Positions 34,564 to 45,515 of a stretch of 64,000 nucleotides of DNA are shown piece by piece (the first letter of the stretch is position 1; every line of letters begins with the position of its first letter). The position numbers and the translations under genes were made by a program. The stretch lies in assembly GCF_030272615.1 (NCBI RefSeq), contig NC_081405.1, forward strand, positions 570,273,095 through 570,337,094, in the 5' to 3' direction. The notes beneath the pieces were generated by a model. It had not been told where the DNA came from and searched no databases. It was given only the letters and a program-made list of their open reading frames with translations. The stretch is from Cryptomeria japonica (taxonomy: Eukaryota; Streptophyta; Pinopsida; Cupressales; Cupressaceae).

Positions 34564-35782
34564 GTGAGCCAACTCTGAGTGGCAGGTTCAATGCATTCCG
34601 AAAATTTCACCATTTTCATCTTTATAGTTGCATTTCTATCTTTATACCATCAGTAAATTGAATACCCCAGCAATCTGTTGCAATATGTGAAAGTTCTATT
34701 AGTAAGATCCTTCTAATGGACACTCGGAACTTCATATTATTTTTTGTTAAGATAAACTTGATGATATTCATAAAAACTGTTGAGACTTGAGCATAAGTTT
34801 TAAACTTCTAGGTGAACAAAAACATCACAAGTAACACTATATCTAGGCTTTAAAAGAAGAGGATGATAAATGTTTTGTTTAGAACAGAGAGGTATGTTTA
34901 GAGTTTTATTAAATGGTTTTCTTGGAAGAGAGATATTTTTAGAAGTATTGCAAAATTCATTCGAGACTTTAGCTGGCAAAAGCTTGAAGTGGATGGAAAA
35001 CTTAAATTTTATCCTATGCGGAACCGTCATAGTTGAACGTGTGAGATCTATTAATATGGTACAAAAAGTAATCATGAAGTTATCCCAGTCCGTAATAATA
35101 TATATCTTCAATTTCAAGTTGTAATTTTGTAGTATCAACATTATGGATTATAATTCTAATCAACATTTTTTGTAAATATGGTAAAAGTCATCATATATAT
35201 GTTCAACAAGATTCAGTGTTTTTATTCATCTTTTTTTTCTAAAATTTGATTAATTTTTGTAATATTGTTTCTTTACATGGTCGTTTTGGACGTTGCTTGG
35301 CAGACTTGTTCATGAAAATTGACAGGAGTAAATGTTTGTTATAGCAGATTGGCAATTGGGAACATTTTGTTTGATGATTCATAATGAGTTTGTACTCATG
35401 GTGGATAGGTTCTATTGGCCTCGGAGGGGTAAGTATTTTAGATGTCCTTGTATTTCCATGTTAGATCTAAATCATATTAGCTTAGGCTTTGTACGAGGAA
35501 AGATTACATGTATATAAATTTATATGCATGAAATTTTATCTATTATTTTTTATATATGAAGCTACAATTCAATACCTATATTCATATAACAAAATCTACT
35601 GCTTTTCTTATTTTAAATATCTGTTATGATATAGAAAAAAATGCTAATTGAATATTTATATGTATATTACAATAATTTTCTCTGTAGATTAATATTATGC
35701 TCTTTCAAAGAATATTGTTGTTGTTTTTCTTAAAAATATTTGCAATATATGTCTAAATAAATATTCTCCATTGGCATGTTTA
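34564..35782. other. Unassigned flank; ends with TSD gttta of the copia element
   Basis: An open frame at 34870-35124 (84 aa) shows no recognisable domain. The last five bases, gttta (35778-35782), are the left target duplication of the copia element. Confidence 0.4.
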
Positions 35783-37520
35783 TGTTGGACACAATGGATC
35801 ACTGAGAGGGGGTTGAATCAGTGATTTACCAATTTTTTCTTCAAACAAAGATATACCAGTACTCTATGAAATAAATAGAGTGCTGACCGGTAAGCCAAAC
35901 TATGCAAACTAAGTGCGTGAAAGGATTTGCTATAACATCAAAACAAATCATACACAAGAATGCATCACATAACAACAGATATACGAATAAAACCCAATGT
36001 GGGAAAAACCTTGGTGAGAATAGCTGCTGGAGATCTTCTGCTCTAACCTATCCTCACAATATACCTGATCTGATTACAATTTTTGGGTACCAACCCAAGA
36101 AGCACCAACCCCTGATTTATGAGCACCAACTTAAACCAACACCAACCCCTAAACAATTTATGGGCTACAACCTAAATGACCTACAATCCCTGCACTAACC
36201 ACCTACTTACTGAAGATAATATGAAGATTCAAATACAAAAATAAATTCCCTATTACAAATGAATTTTTGCAACCCTTCAATACTCTGCTCTACCGGTTTC
36301 AATCTTACCGGTCTGTGAAACTTTCAAACAGACTGCAACACTGCCTTTATGTTAATCCTTACTCTATTGAAACTTCTCTTCCTCTGTCTGTTGGATTCAC
36401 TTCACACCTGCTCACACTTTGCCAGGTTTTGTCTCTGTCGGTTTGTTCTCTCCCAGTTCACACACCTTACCAGTTTCTCCTTCTAGTCACAGTCACTTAA
36501 GATTTCTTGTTTTTCACTTAAACAATCTTTTCTATCTGTCTTTCATTCACAAGCAGAATCACAAATACTTTCATAGTAGTAGTCTCATCAATTTAGAGTT
36601 GTATATTTAAAAACAAGTTTTCCCACCAAAAACAAGTTCAAATTTCAAGTAGTTAGGGTATCTTTCCTTCGACCAAACCTGAAAGCAATTTGATTCGATC
36701 TGTCTTGGATCGTTCACCTGCTTTGGGGAGATGCATCTATACACGTTTTTATTCATCCAATGCATGTTTTCTAAAAGTAGCAAACTTTGCCCTGCTTTAC
36801 GGCCTTGATCTTTGTTGACCTCATTTCATCCAATTATTTCTAACTAAAGGTCAATCTGCAATTGGATTTCGTGCCTTGATCACCATACCAACAACAACCT
36901 GATCATTCTTTGTCATCCATTCTTCCTTGAGCCGCAACAGTTAAATAAATCTTGTGATTTGTAGATTTATCATTTAATGACCACCAACTGCACGAACAAC
37001 CATGTGGATGAACATTTTATCAACCTCTACATGTTTGCTACCTCATCTCCCCATGACATACATCGATATACATTCATCTCACTGACAAAGAGTCAGTTCA
37101 AAACTAAACATCCCTGCTGGTACAAACCCTTCTACTGATACAAACCTTTACCGATATGCCTAATACACAAGACAACTACTTTTATCGGCATCACATCGTA
37201 CTAACAGTTCATCTTGCCTTCTGGTATGTCTTCATGCCATTCATTCTTTTCAGGTCACCGGGTGTTTTTGTGATTCATCTAACATTCTGCCTCTTCATCA
37301 CAAACAAACAACCAACTATCATACTGATTTATGCCTTACTGGTTAATACCTAGGCATGCCAACTCACTTGTGCATCTCACCTCATACCGGTGGTATCATC
37401 TTTCAACATATAATCATACTTCTCTTCTTTATGCCAATTCAATCTTCTTCATACTGGGTTGACACACACTATCGGTAGCTTGCAATATCGGTTAACATCA
37501 TTGACAACTCAATGCCAACA
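35783..37520 (-). repeat. 3' LTR of the copia element
   Basis: 1738 bases. It contains about 85 bases (near 36600-36690) that are missing from the 5' LTR, together with smaller indels, which accounts for the length difference. Confidence 0.9.
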
Positions 37521-37534
37521 ATCTCCCTTTTTGG
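37521..37534 (-). promoter_or_regulatory. Polypurine tract of the copia element
   Basis: The minus strand reads CCAAAAAGGGAGAT directly before the LTR start TGTTGGCATTG, as expected for plus-strand priming. Confidence 0.85.
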
Positions 37535-37688
37535 CATTGATGTCAACACTTTATATTTTGGTCTCTCTTCCCCTTTGACAACAATGGCAAAGTAAACCTT
37601 AGTCTGACACCAAAATTACTACGAGTCTAATCTTAATCTCTCCCTTGTCTTCAACCAGTAGGACACATTCTCCCCCTATGTCCATGCT

Positions 37689-38537
37689 TCATAATTCAAG
37701 AGTCATAAGATAGTAACAATCATTGACTCCCCCTAAACCATACACCTCCCTACACATTTCAGTGTTGTCGGATGGTGGGACAACTCCCATCTTTTGTCTA
37801 AAGTACTCAAATGGGCCCAAAGGAAGTGTCTTGGTAAATATGTCAGCAATCTTCTCACCGGTTGGAACATATTCTACTATGACCTCCTTGTCTTCTACCT
37901 TTTCCCTCAAGAAGTGATGCTTGATTCCAATGTGTTTTATTCTTGAGTGCATTACTAGATTCTTGGAGATGTTGATTGAAATTGAGTTATCACACAAGAT
38001 TTGAATAGGTTCTACTTTCTCCACCTGTATGTCCTTCAGTGTCTGCTTCATCCACAATACCTATGAACAACATGTAGCAACTGCTATATAGTCTGCCTCA
38101 ATAGTAGATAATGACACTGAATCTTGCTTCTTGTTGTGCCATGATACTAAATGATCTCCTAGGTACAAGGTGCCTCCACTTGTACTCTTCTGGTCATCAA
38201 TACTTCCTACCCAATTTTCATCAGTATAAGCCTGCAAAGAGAAGTCTCCTCTCTTTGGATACCAATGACCATAACTGATAGTTTCTTGCAGATACCTAAA
38301 GATTCTCCTGACTGCATTTAAGTGAGACTGTTTAGGAGTAGCTTGGATTCTTGCAACCATGCAAACAACTTGTACAATATTTTGTCTAGATGTTGTTAGA
38401 TATAAAAGACTACCAATCATAGACCTATACAGTGTCTGCTCTACTTCCAGTGACTCCTCTAGTTTGCTCAACTTACAATGGGTAACCATGGGATTACTTA
38501 CTAGTTTGTTGTCCTCCATTTGAAATTTCTTCAACAT
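37689..38537 (-). pseudogene. Copia RT thumb and RNase H
   Basis: Two frames separated by one stop (at 38058-38060). The upper frame carries YRSMIGSLLYLTTSR and QSHLNAVRRIFRYLQETISY (end of RT), then YTDENWVGSIDDQKSTSG, the first RNase H motif with its catalytic Asp, and SLSTIEADYIAVATCC with the catalytic Glu. The lower frame has ILCDNSISINISKN (catalytic Asp), RIKHIGIKHHFLRE and GEKIADIFTKTLP, the copia C-terminal signature. Acts with RT in replication of the element RNA. The single stop truncates an otherwise well-preserved domain. Confidence 0.9.
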
Positions 38538-39245
38538 TTCTTAAACATACTTGGTTTGCAAGATGAAAATTCCTTTCTCCTACTGTGAGATCTGCAAACC
38601 AAGAAAATAGGACAACTCACCCAACATGGACATCATAAATTCTTTCTTCATCTGATTTGCAAATTCTTTGCACATGATGTCATTGTCTCCACCAAAGATA
38701 ATATCATCCACATATACAACAATTATAGTCATGTGATCTCCATTTACCTTGACATACAAGTTGTTGTCTGCATTCCCTTTCTAGAATCCCTGCTCCTTCA
38801 AGTATTTGTCTAATCGGGAATACCATGCTCTGGGGGCCTTCTTCAAACCATACAAGGCTTTCTTCAACCGGCATACAAAACTCTCATCATCATGTAAAAG
38901 ATAACCCTCTATTTATTCCATGTACACCTCTTCTTCAAGGTTACCTTTCAAAAATGCAGATTCGACATCCATTTGGTAGACCTTGTAACTTTTATAGGTA
39001 GAGAAAACTAAAAATATTCTTATTGCCTCTAACCTAGCAACTAGTGCAAAGGTTTCTTCAAAGTCAATACCTTCAACTTGAGCATATCCTTTGCAAACTA
39101 ACCTTTCTTTATGTCGAATTATTTTGCCTGCCAGTCTAGGAACAAGTTCCAAAGTTTGATTTTTCTCAATTTGTTTCAGCTCTTCATCCATGGCATCTAT
39201 CCACTTTTCACTTTTGCTAGCTTCATCAAAAAATTTTGGGCTCAA
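38538..39245 (-). pseudogene. Copia reverse transcriptase
   Basis: The 39245-38913 frame gives [40 protein letters not shown] and [20 protein letters not shown], the fingers/palm motifs of copia RT with the first catalytic Asp in QMDV. A stop follows VYME; beyond it [20 protein letters not shown] and IIVVYVDDIIFGG (around 38700) supply the YVDD catalytic pair. Further stops at LQISQ and KYV separate the thumb. Motifs are intact at the residue level but the frame is not. Confidence 0.9.
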
Positions 39246-40253
39246 GTTCTATCGTGAGGTAGAAATTTACCTACTCATCATTCTGGGCTAGTCTCATTCT
39301 GGTCTGCACACCTTCAATTTTATCTCCTATGATCTGTTCTTCTGGATGGTTCTTCTGTATATACTGGTTGGAGTTCTTGCTTGGTTCTTCTTCCACTAGT
39401 CCATTGTCAGATTGATTTTCATGCTCATCATCACATCAATATAGGGTACTGGTGTAGATTCTTTCTTATGTAGGTCTTCCTCTATTCTCACATTTATACT
39501 ATCAGCCATATTTCTCATTTTCTTATTGTAGCATTTTTAGGCTTTGCCATTAGTTGAGTAACCCAAGAAGATTCCTTCATCACGCTAGGAATCAAAACTT
39601 CCTAATCCATCAATGTCTCTCTTTATGAAACACTTACATCCAAACACTCTAAAATACTTGAGTGATGGTTTTCAGTCATACAATAACTCATAAGGAGTCA
39701 TTCTATTGTTCACTCTTAGTTGTGCCTGGTTTAATGTATAGAGATTAGTATGAACTACTTCCTTCTAGTATGTATCCGATATACTAGCCTCATTCAACAT
39801 CATTCTAGACATTTCTTTCACTGTCCTATTCTTCCTCTCTACCACACCATTATTCTATGATGTTCTTGTTGTTGAATACTATCTCTGGATTCCATGTTTC
39901 TCATAGTAGTCAATAAAATTATTTGAAGAATATTCTCCACCCTGATCTAATCTTAAACACTTTAATTGATGTCTACTGTCATTTTCAACCATCCTTCTAA
40001 AAATCTTAAATCTTTCAAATGCTTGTGATTTTTCATGCAAAAATGTCACCCAAGTCATCCTTTAGTAGTCAACAATGAGTAGCATGAAGTATCTCTCACC
40101 GATTAGAGCCCTTGTCCTTGTTGGTCCACACAAATCTGTATGTACTAACTCTAGAGGTCTTGAGGTATTATACTCTTTTTTTTAGAACTCACTTTGATTT
40201 GGTTGCCTCTGATGCATTCATCACAAAAGGTACTTTTTGGTTTAGTTTTTTGT
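39246..40253 (-). pseudogene. Copia integrase, split from its N terminus by the nested element
   Basis: Minus strand, starting at the insertion edge: STFCDECIRGNQIKVSS is the C-C half of the integrase HHCC zinc finger. The catalytic core follows with stops and shifts: a block near 40080-40120 (RALIGERYFMLLIVDY), LRSDQGGEYSSNNFIDYYEK (second catalytic Asp, 39900-39960) and NNGVVERKNRTVKEMSRMML (catalytic Glu, 39800-39850). The C-terminal GKxRLF-like part (FRVFGCKCF, GIFLGYSTNGKA) is at 39530-39650. Non-functional. Confidence 0.85.
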
Positions 40254-40258
40254 GGAAT

Positions 40259-41942
40259 TGTAGCGTCGTAAATTGTACACACTTGCTAGGGTGGTACAAT
40301 TTTACACCTAGTTTAGCACCCGCCTTGGTGCATTTTGCATTTTGCATTGCATTTCCCCTTTAGCACTTAATTGATTAAATTAATTAGGTCTAAGGTTCTA
40401 TTTCATCATAGTCCACATCATAAAGTTGGGCCCTTTCATTAAAGTGTGCCCTTTTCATTTTATTCCTCCAATACATCATTTAATCAAAAACCCTGATTAG
40501 GTCCTATTTTAAACTTGGGGGCTTGATTTCGGGGGTCAAAACATCTCGAAATCACCTATAACTTCGGGATTCTCTCTAAAATCATCATATCCGACGGCCC
40601 TGAAAATTTGGTGAAAAGTTGTCGGGACCATGGCGCCTGGCGTGCACACGGTCCCGGACATTTTTCCCGAAATTTTAGGAGCACGATCCAATCATAAAAT
40701 AAAGCTTAACCCCAAGAAATTGGTGGGAGATTCAATCTCTAGGTCGGCCAAAAGTTGGAATTAAGACCTAGGGTTTCATATATAAGAGCTCTCTTTCTTC
40801 ATTTGAAAGGATCCAGATTTTTGGTTTCAAGGACCTTCTATGCAGCGAAAGAGCAGATCTTTGAAGACTTCAACAACATTCAACATCCATCCATCAGGCA
40901 TTCATCAATTTCATTCATCTATTTAGGGCTTTGAAGACATTGAAGAGCAATAAGGGATCACCGACTGAAGATTGGCTTGTACCCCTCCCTTGGGGTTGGG
41001 TATGATTTCATGTTGTTTTCATTTCTTTGCATAAGTCTCATTATATCACTTGTATTCATGCTTTAGATCTCTTTACATCTTGATTTGGAGCATTTACATT
41101 ATCATTTACAAGCAATTAGGGTTTACTTTCTAGGTTGCTCTAGTTTGCTTACTTGCATTTTAGGATCTTGCACACACACAAGGTCTGCACACACATTACT
41201 TTTACAATACAACTTGGCTATTCGTGGAGGTGGAAATCACCAAAGAAGGGGTTTTACTAAGGCAAAACCCTATATAGCCACCCAAAACACCTTTTCAGAT
41301 ATAAGTGCAGGTTTTAGAATTCGGATGACGCCGCAAGTTGCAGATCCGGAAGAAGCAGACCGAGATAGAACTTCACACCAAATTCCAGCCCAAAAAGCTA
41401 GGACAGGGGCGTGGGGCGCCCTGGTCCTACCAGGACAGGGGCACTGGGCGCCCTGGTCCCTGGGACAGGGGCGCTGGGTGCCCTGGTCCTTTTGTCAGAC
41501 AGTAAGTTTCAGCATTTTGATAGCTTTTCAGGTTGCAAAACAACAGTTTTCGGAGCAGTTTCAGGGGCAGAATCAGGACAGTGGTGCCCGCGCCCCCATC
41601 CCGAACATTTTCACTCAGATTTTAACTCCGGGTATGCATCTGTATTCTTATCTTGTCCTTGTGTTTACAGCTTTCCATTGTTTAATCTCAATTCTGCAAT
41701 CTTGTTATTAGTTCATACTTGCACTTTGGGGTTAGGGATTGAACTTGCATCATTCTATCTATCATTTTATTTTTCAATTACAACAAAGGAATAGAAATCC
41801 TAATAGGTAGCCCATGGCTCTCTCTTCCACAAAAAGAAGTAGCCAATTGTGTGATACCTCTAGGCTCTTTCGTATTCCACAAATGTATGTCAAAAGGTGA
41901 GATTAGGGCATGTTTGCTTAGTGTCACTTTTTCCCCCACACA
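40259..41942 (+). repeat. 5' LTR of the protease/G-patch element
   Basis: 1684 bases, TG...CA. A TATA-like tatataag at 40779-40786 follows cctagggtttc and is a plausible promoter. It carries three units of a GC-rich minisatellite (41401-41492). Long open frames inside the LTR (for example 41085-41711) are chance frames, since both LTRs share them. Confidence 0.92.
41401..41492. repeat. GC-rich 30-32-bp minisatellite in the 5' LTR (3 units)
   Basis: Units start at 41401, 41433 and 41463, each led by ggacaggggc and containing gggcgccctggtcc. The 3' LTR has only two units (48498 and 48528), and the length difference between the LTRs (32 bases) equals one unit. Confidence 0.9.
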
Positions 41943-41945
41943 TTT

Positions 41946-41961
41946 TGGTGAACCCGACATG
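41946..41961 (+). promoter_or_regulatory. Candidate primer-binding site
   Basis: TGGTGAACCCGACATG begins three bases after the 5' LTR end. The TGG start and position fit a tRNA primer site, but I cannot name the tRNA from memory. Confidence 0.6.
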
Positions 41962-42276
41962 AACTCCAATCTTCTCTAATTTTGATTTATGTTTTCAAAT
42001 TTGAGTGTTTATGCTATTTCAAATTCAAATTTGTATTTACAAGTTTTAATTTCTTGCAAGATTCAAAAATCTGGAGGAAATTTTTGCTAAAACCCTAATT
42101 TTGTTGAACTTGTGGATAGCTTAATTGGGATCAATAATTTCAAATCTGATTTAGGAACTCATTTGAATCATAAATTTCATTTTCTAAATCTACATTCTAA
42201 GTGCTTGCATTGGTTAAAATTAAACATTTCCTTCTATTTTGCATGTCTTATCATTTGAAAGAGGAAAATTGTTGTC

Positions 42277-43815
42277 ATGATGCATTCATTTCATAGATGT
42301 GATAATGGGTTAGCTTCCCTTGTTTCAATTTTTCCTTCTCCTAAAGAACCTCCCCTCATCTATAACAACATTTTAGTGCCTAAAAGAGTTTCTACCAATC
42401 CCTTTGAGACTCTCCCATGCTCTAAGGATGAAGACTTTAAGAGTGAGCTTGGCAATTCTCCTAAAATGTGCCCTTCCTATTTAGCTATCCTAGAGGAAGA
42501 GAATGATATCATAAACACCTTTCTTAATGTTACTTCATCTTCCCTACATGATGCCTCTCTAAGTGAAAAGGTATTGATGGACATTGACTTATTTTCTCCT
42601 AAACTTGGTCCTTCCAATGGGGGCATGTTAGTGCAACAAGAGGTTATGAACACTTCTTTCAAAGGTCTCCTTCCTAAGCATGAATCTTTGGAGAAATATG
42701 TTCATGTTCCTCCTAAAAAACACTCCCTTCATGAGGATCCTTTTGTGCAAGAAGATGACATTATCCCTACATTTCCTAGTGATGGCATTTCCTTTTCCAA
42801 CAAAATTCCAACTAGAGATGATGAATTAATGATAAATGCTTACCCTTCTCCTAAAGTTTGTCTTACCCATAAGCATCCCTTAGAGAAAGAAGATGAAATA
42901 ATAAGCAATTTCCTTAATTCTCTCTCCCCTAAAGATCATATTGAATATATTTTGAGGAAAGAGGATGAGTTTAACGCATCTATTGATGCTCTCCCTCCTA
43001 AGGATGAGGAATTAATAAACAATGTTATCTCCTCTCCTGAAATTAACAATACTTCAAACATTCCTTTCAACAACTTCACTATTTGGGATGAACCATTAGA
43101 AGAAGGTGTAGATTATTCTCTACCCCTAGCCAAAGGGGATGAAGTCAAGATTGAAAATTCCCTTGATAGTTTCTCACCTTCCTTGAATCTCAATTATTCT
43201 CCCTCTAAAAATAAAGCGTCTCCCTCTCCTCAACTTGGTTCTACTCATAAGGATACCCTAGTTCAAAGCAAGATGGTTAACATCTCTTTCAAAGATCTTC
43301 CTCTCAAAAGTGAGACTTTAGAGAGTAATGTTGATCCTTCTCCTAGAGAGTTTATTCCCCATGTAGATCCTTTGATGATCAAGGATGATATGACCTTTCC
43401 TAGTATTACTCTGCCTACTAGAACATCAATGCCTACCCCTTGTCTCTCTCCTAAAATTGATTTAATCCGCGATGAGATTTTAGTGCAAGAGAAGACTATC
43501 AACAATTCTTCCAACACTTTTGTTCATTCCTCTAAACCATCCTCAATCAATTTGATACATGTGAATGAAAGACCTAACAAACCTCTCTTCACTGTCCAAG
43601 GTGCCTATCCTTCTCAAAATTCTCAACCTTTAAATAAGCCTATCTTAGTGGTCCAAGGTGGTTATGCTAATGATTCTTCTTGCACTCCTAAGAAACCTAT
43701 TATTACTGTGCAAGGAGGTTATTCTACTAAGAGCCCTTATGAGTATGCTAAGCAATTAACTAGAGAGAGTTATCATGCGGTTGCCCATACCTATAACACA
43801 AGAAACAATAGGTAG
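42277..43815 (+). CDS. Repetitive gag-like ORF of the non-autonomous element
   Basis: An uninterrupted 512-residue frame (ATG 42277) with no zinc knuckle and no recognisable capsid pattern. It is acidic and Ser/Pro-rich, with loosely repeated SPK...EDEII blocks through residues 1-400. Near the C terminus three repeats end in a common motif: NKPLFTVQGAY, NKPILVVQGGY, KKPIITVQGGY. It ends RESYHAVAHTYNTRNNR before a TAG. A downstream open frame after the stop (PNPPPVIPTSLPPSQPILPQ) leads to the protease, so the ORF was probably once continuous with it. Position suggests Gag, but function is unproven. Confidence 0.6.
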   Translation: MMHSFHRCDNGLASLVSIFPSPKEPPLIYNNILVPKRVSTNPFETLPCSKDEDFKSELGNSPKMCPSYLAILEEENDIINTFLNVTSSSLHDASLSEKVLMDIDLFSPKLGPSNGGMLVQQEVMNTSFKGLLPKHESLEKYVHVPPKKHSLHEDPFVQEDDIIPTFPSDGISFSNKIPTRDDELMINAYPSPKVCLTHKHPLEKEDEIISNFLNSLSPKDHIEYILRKEDEFNASIDALPPKDEELINNVISSPEINNTSNIPFNNFTIWDEPLEEGVDYSLPLAKGDEVKIENSLDSFSPSLNLNYSPSKNKASPSPQLGSTHKDTLVQSKMVNISFKDLPLKSETLESNVDPSPREFIPHVDPLMIKDDMTFPSITLPTRTSMPTPCLSPKIDLIRDEILVQEKTINNSSNTFVHSSKPSSINLIHVNERPNKPLFTVQGAYPSQNSQPLNKPILVVQGGYANDSSCTPKKPIITVQGGYSTKSPYEYAKQLTRESYHAVAHTYNTRNNR

Positions 43816-43962
43816 CCTAATCCTCCTCCAGTTATCCCAACTTCACTTCCTCCTTCCCAACCTATTCTTCCTCAAGCTCCACGTATTTCACAAGTTCTTG
43901 GTAAGGAATATGATCTCATAGAACAACTTAAAGCTACCCCTGCTAAGATATCCCTTTGGGAT

Positions 43963-44884
43963 TTGATCCAAACTTCTTCCACTCATCATGGAATGTTACA
44001 AGATGCCTTGAAAGATTTGAATGTTCCTCCACCTAATACATCTAGTAATATAGTGTCTTTGGTTAACTCTGTGATGAATCCTAAAGCTCAAATTGTGTTT
44101 ACTCAAGATGAGTTGCCTACTAGTGAAATTCAACATCAATTTGATCCCTTGATGATTGTGGTTATCATAAATGACACTGCTATAAGACGAACACTGGTAG
44201 ATAATGGTTCTGGCCTTAATGTGTGTAGCATTAATCTATTGCATAAGATGAATGTGGATACATCCCTTATTGAGCCTGACTCTTGTCCCATTCAAGGATT
44301 TGATAATGTGGCTAAGTCTTCATTAGGTATTATCACCTTACCCATCACAGTGGGACCTGTTACTTTGCCTGCTCCTATCCATGTTATGTCGGGAAATCTA
44401 ACATAAAACTTGTTATTAGGGAGACCCTGGATTCACAGTATGCAAGTTGTCCCCTCTACATTGCATAGACAAGTTAAATTTATTTATAACAATAAGACAT
44501 ATACCTTGATAGGTGATACTAATTTTCAAGCTTGTTTGCAAACATCTACTTCCAAAGGGAGTTCTTCTAAACCTTCCTCTTCTAGTGATGACTCTTTAAA
44601 CAAGATACCTATGGATGAATCATCACCCTCTGATAATCAAAATTCTTTGGATGAGTCTGAAGTTCCTGAAGAAGATTCTTCTCAACTTGAATCTACACAT
44701 GAAAAGGCTTTTGATCCTGAGAAGGTTCTCGCAGAAGACGATTGGGGATCTCTTGATTTTAATCCCACCTTTGTAGGTGAGTATAGGGTTCCTCCTAGAG
44801 AGCTTAAAGTTAAAAAGAGGGAAGAAACTAGAGATCAATCAGTCTTACCTGAACCTATGAGCAATAATTTTGTGGCCGCTTCTA
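43963..44884 (+). pseudogene. Retropepsin-like aspartic protease and acidic linker
   Basis: The frame before the stop at 44404-44406 reads PLMIVVIINDTAIRRTLVDN, then GSGLNVCSINLLHKMNVDTS (catalytic loop DNGS, near 44203) and a hydrophobic ITLPITVGPVTLPAPIHVM. After the stop comes NLLLGRPWIHSMQVVPSTLH (44407-44460), the alpha-helix/LLGRPW signature of gypsy retropepsins. DNGSG replaces the common DTG/DSG, a variant also seen in Tat-like elements. Residues after 44540 form a Ser/Asp/Glu-rich linker. The stop, just before NLLLGRPW, breaks the domain in two. Confidence 0.8.
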
Positions 44885-44916
44885 ACCTATGAGCAATAAT
44901 TTTGTGGCCGCTTCTT
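44853..44916 (+). repeat. 32-bp tandem duplication that shifts the protease-G-patch frame
   Basis: acctatgagcaataattttg... occurs at 44853-44884 and again at 44885-44916. Because 32 is not a multiple of three, the frame that ends in MSNNFVAASNL is separated from the frame that restarts with MSNNFVAASSPH. Confidence 0.95.
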
Positions 44917-45515
44917 CTCCTCACACCTCTAATTCTGAAGAATTTGATTCTTTGTCTTATAAAAAACCACCTTCTCTTTCTGAAATGGCTAATCATTATG
45001 GTCGTGGTTTTCACATTTTGGCTAAGAGTGGCTATAGTGGAAATGGTTGTGGCACAAATGAACAAGGAATTAGAGTTCCTTTAGAAGATAACATGCATGA
45101 ATATTCATTTGGACTTGGATATAATCTTTCTAAGCCCACCAAAGCATCTAAAAGACCATCTCTCAATGTGAATGCTATATTTAGTAGTGATGATGATCTC
45201 ACTTCAACTAAATCATCTTCTACTGCTATCAACTCTCATTCCCCTCATAAGGAAATCTTGGCGATGAACAAATCTCTTTATGACTCCCCTCAAATTTCTA
45301 AATCCACTTATGAATCTTTATCTCCTATTCATCATAAAGTCCTTTCTTCCAGGGATAAGGCTCTAATAAATTACACTCATCCCTCTTCTAAGATTTCTTG
45401 TGACTTTCCTTCTTCAATTTTTATCACTTTATACATGTTTTTGATCTCACTTATAGTTGAGCATTCAGCATGTCATATTCAAATACCTCATTCAATCTAT
45501 CATGTCTTTAAATAA
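44889..45515 (+). CDS. G-patch domain ORF downstream of the protease
   Basis: 208-residue frame from the ATG at 44889, which lies in the second copy of the 32-bp duplication. Residues 38-80 (about 45000-45128) read GRGFHILAKSGYSGNGCG then TNEQGIRVPLE and FGLGYN, matching the G-patch consensus (G...h..k.G...G.GhG....G). G-patch domains bind RNA or activate DEAH helicases; in betaretroviruses a G-patch follows protease, and similar placements occur in some plant gypsy elements. The rest is Ser-rich and low in complexity, ending in a hydrophobic tail (FITLYMFLISLIV). The original ATG was probably further upstream, in the protease frame. Confidence 0.7.
   Translation: MSNNFVAASSPHTSNSEEFDSLSYKKPPSLSEMANHYGRGFHILAKSGYSGNGCGTNEQGIRVPLEDNMHEYSFGLGYNLSKPTKASKRPSLNVNAIFSSDDDLTSTKSSSTAINSHSPHKEILAMNKSLYDSPQISKSTYESLSPIHHKVLSSRDKALINYTHPSSKISCDFPSSIFITLYMFLISLIVEHSACHIQIPHSIYHVFK

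Noticed and set aside
34870-35124. 84-aa plus-strand frame and its antisense partner at 34800-35141
   Set aside because: Neither shows a recognisable domain, and there is no evidence tying them to the NPF relic upstream.
41085-41794. Open frames of 208 and 127 aa, with a relative at 48182-48859
   Set aside because: They lie inside the two LTRs of the nested element, contain the minisatellite and differ in frame use between LTRs. No independent protein evidence.
42477-42662. Antisense open frames opposite the gag-like ORF (also 43263-43517)
   Set aside because: Shadow frames of the long sense ORF without independent support.
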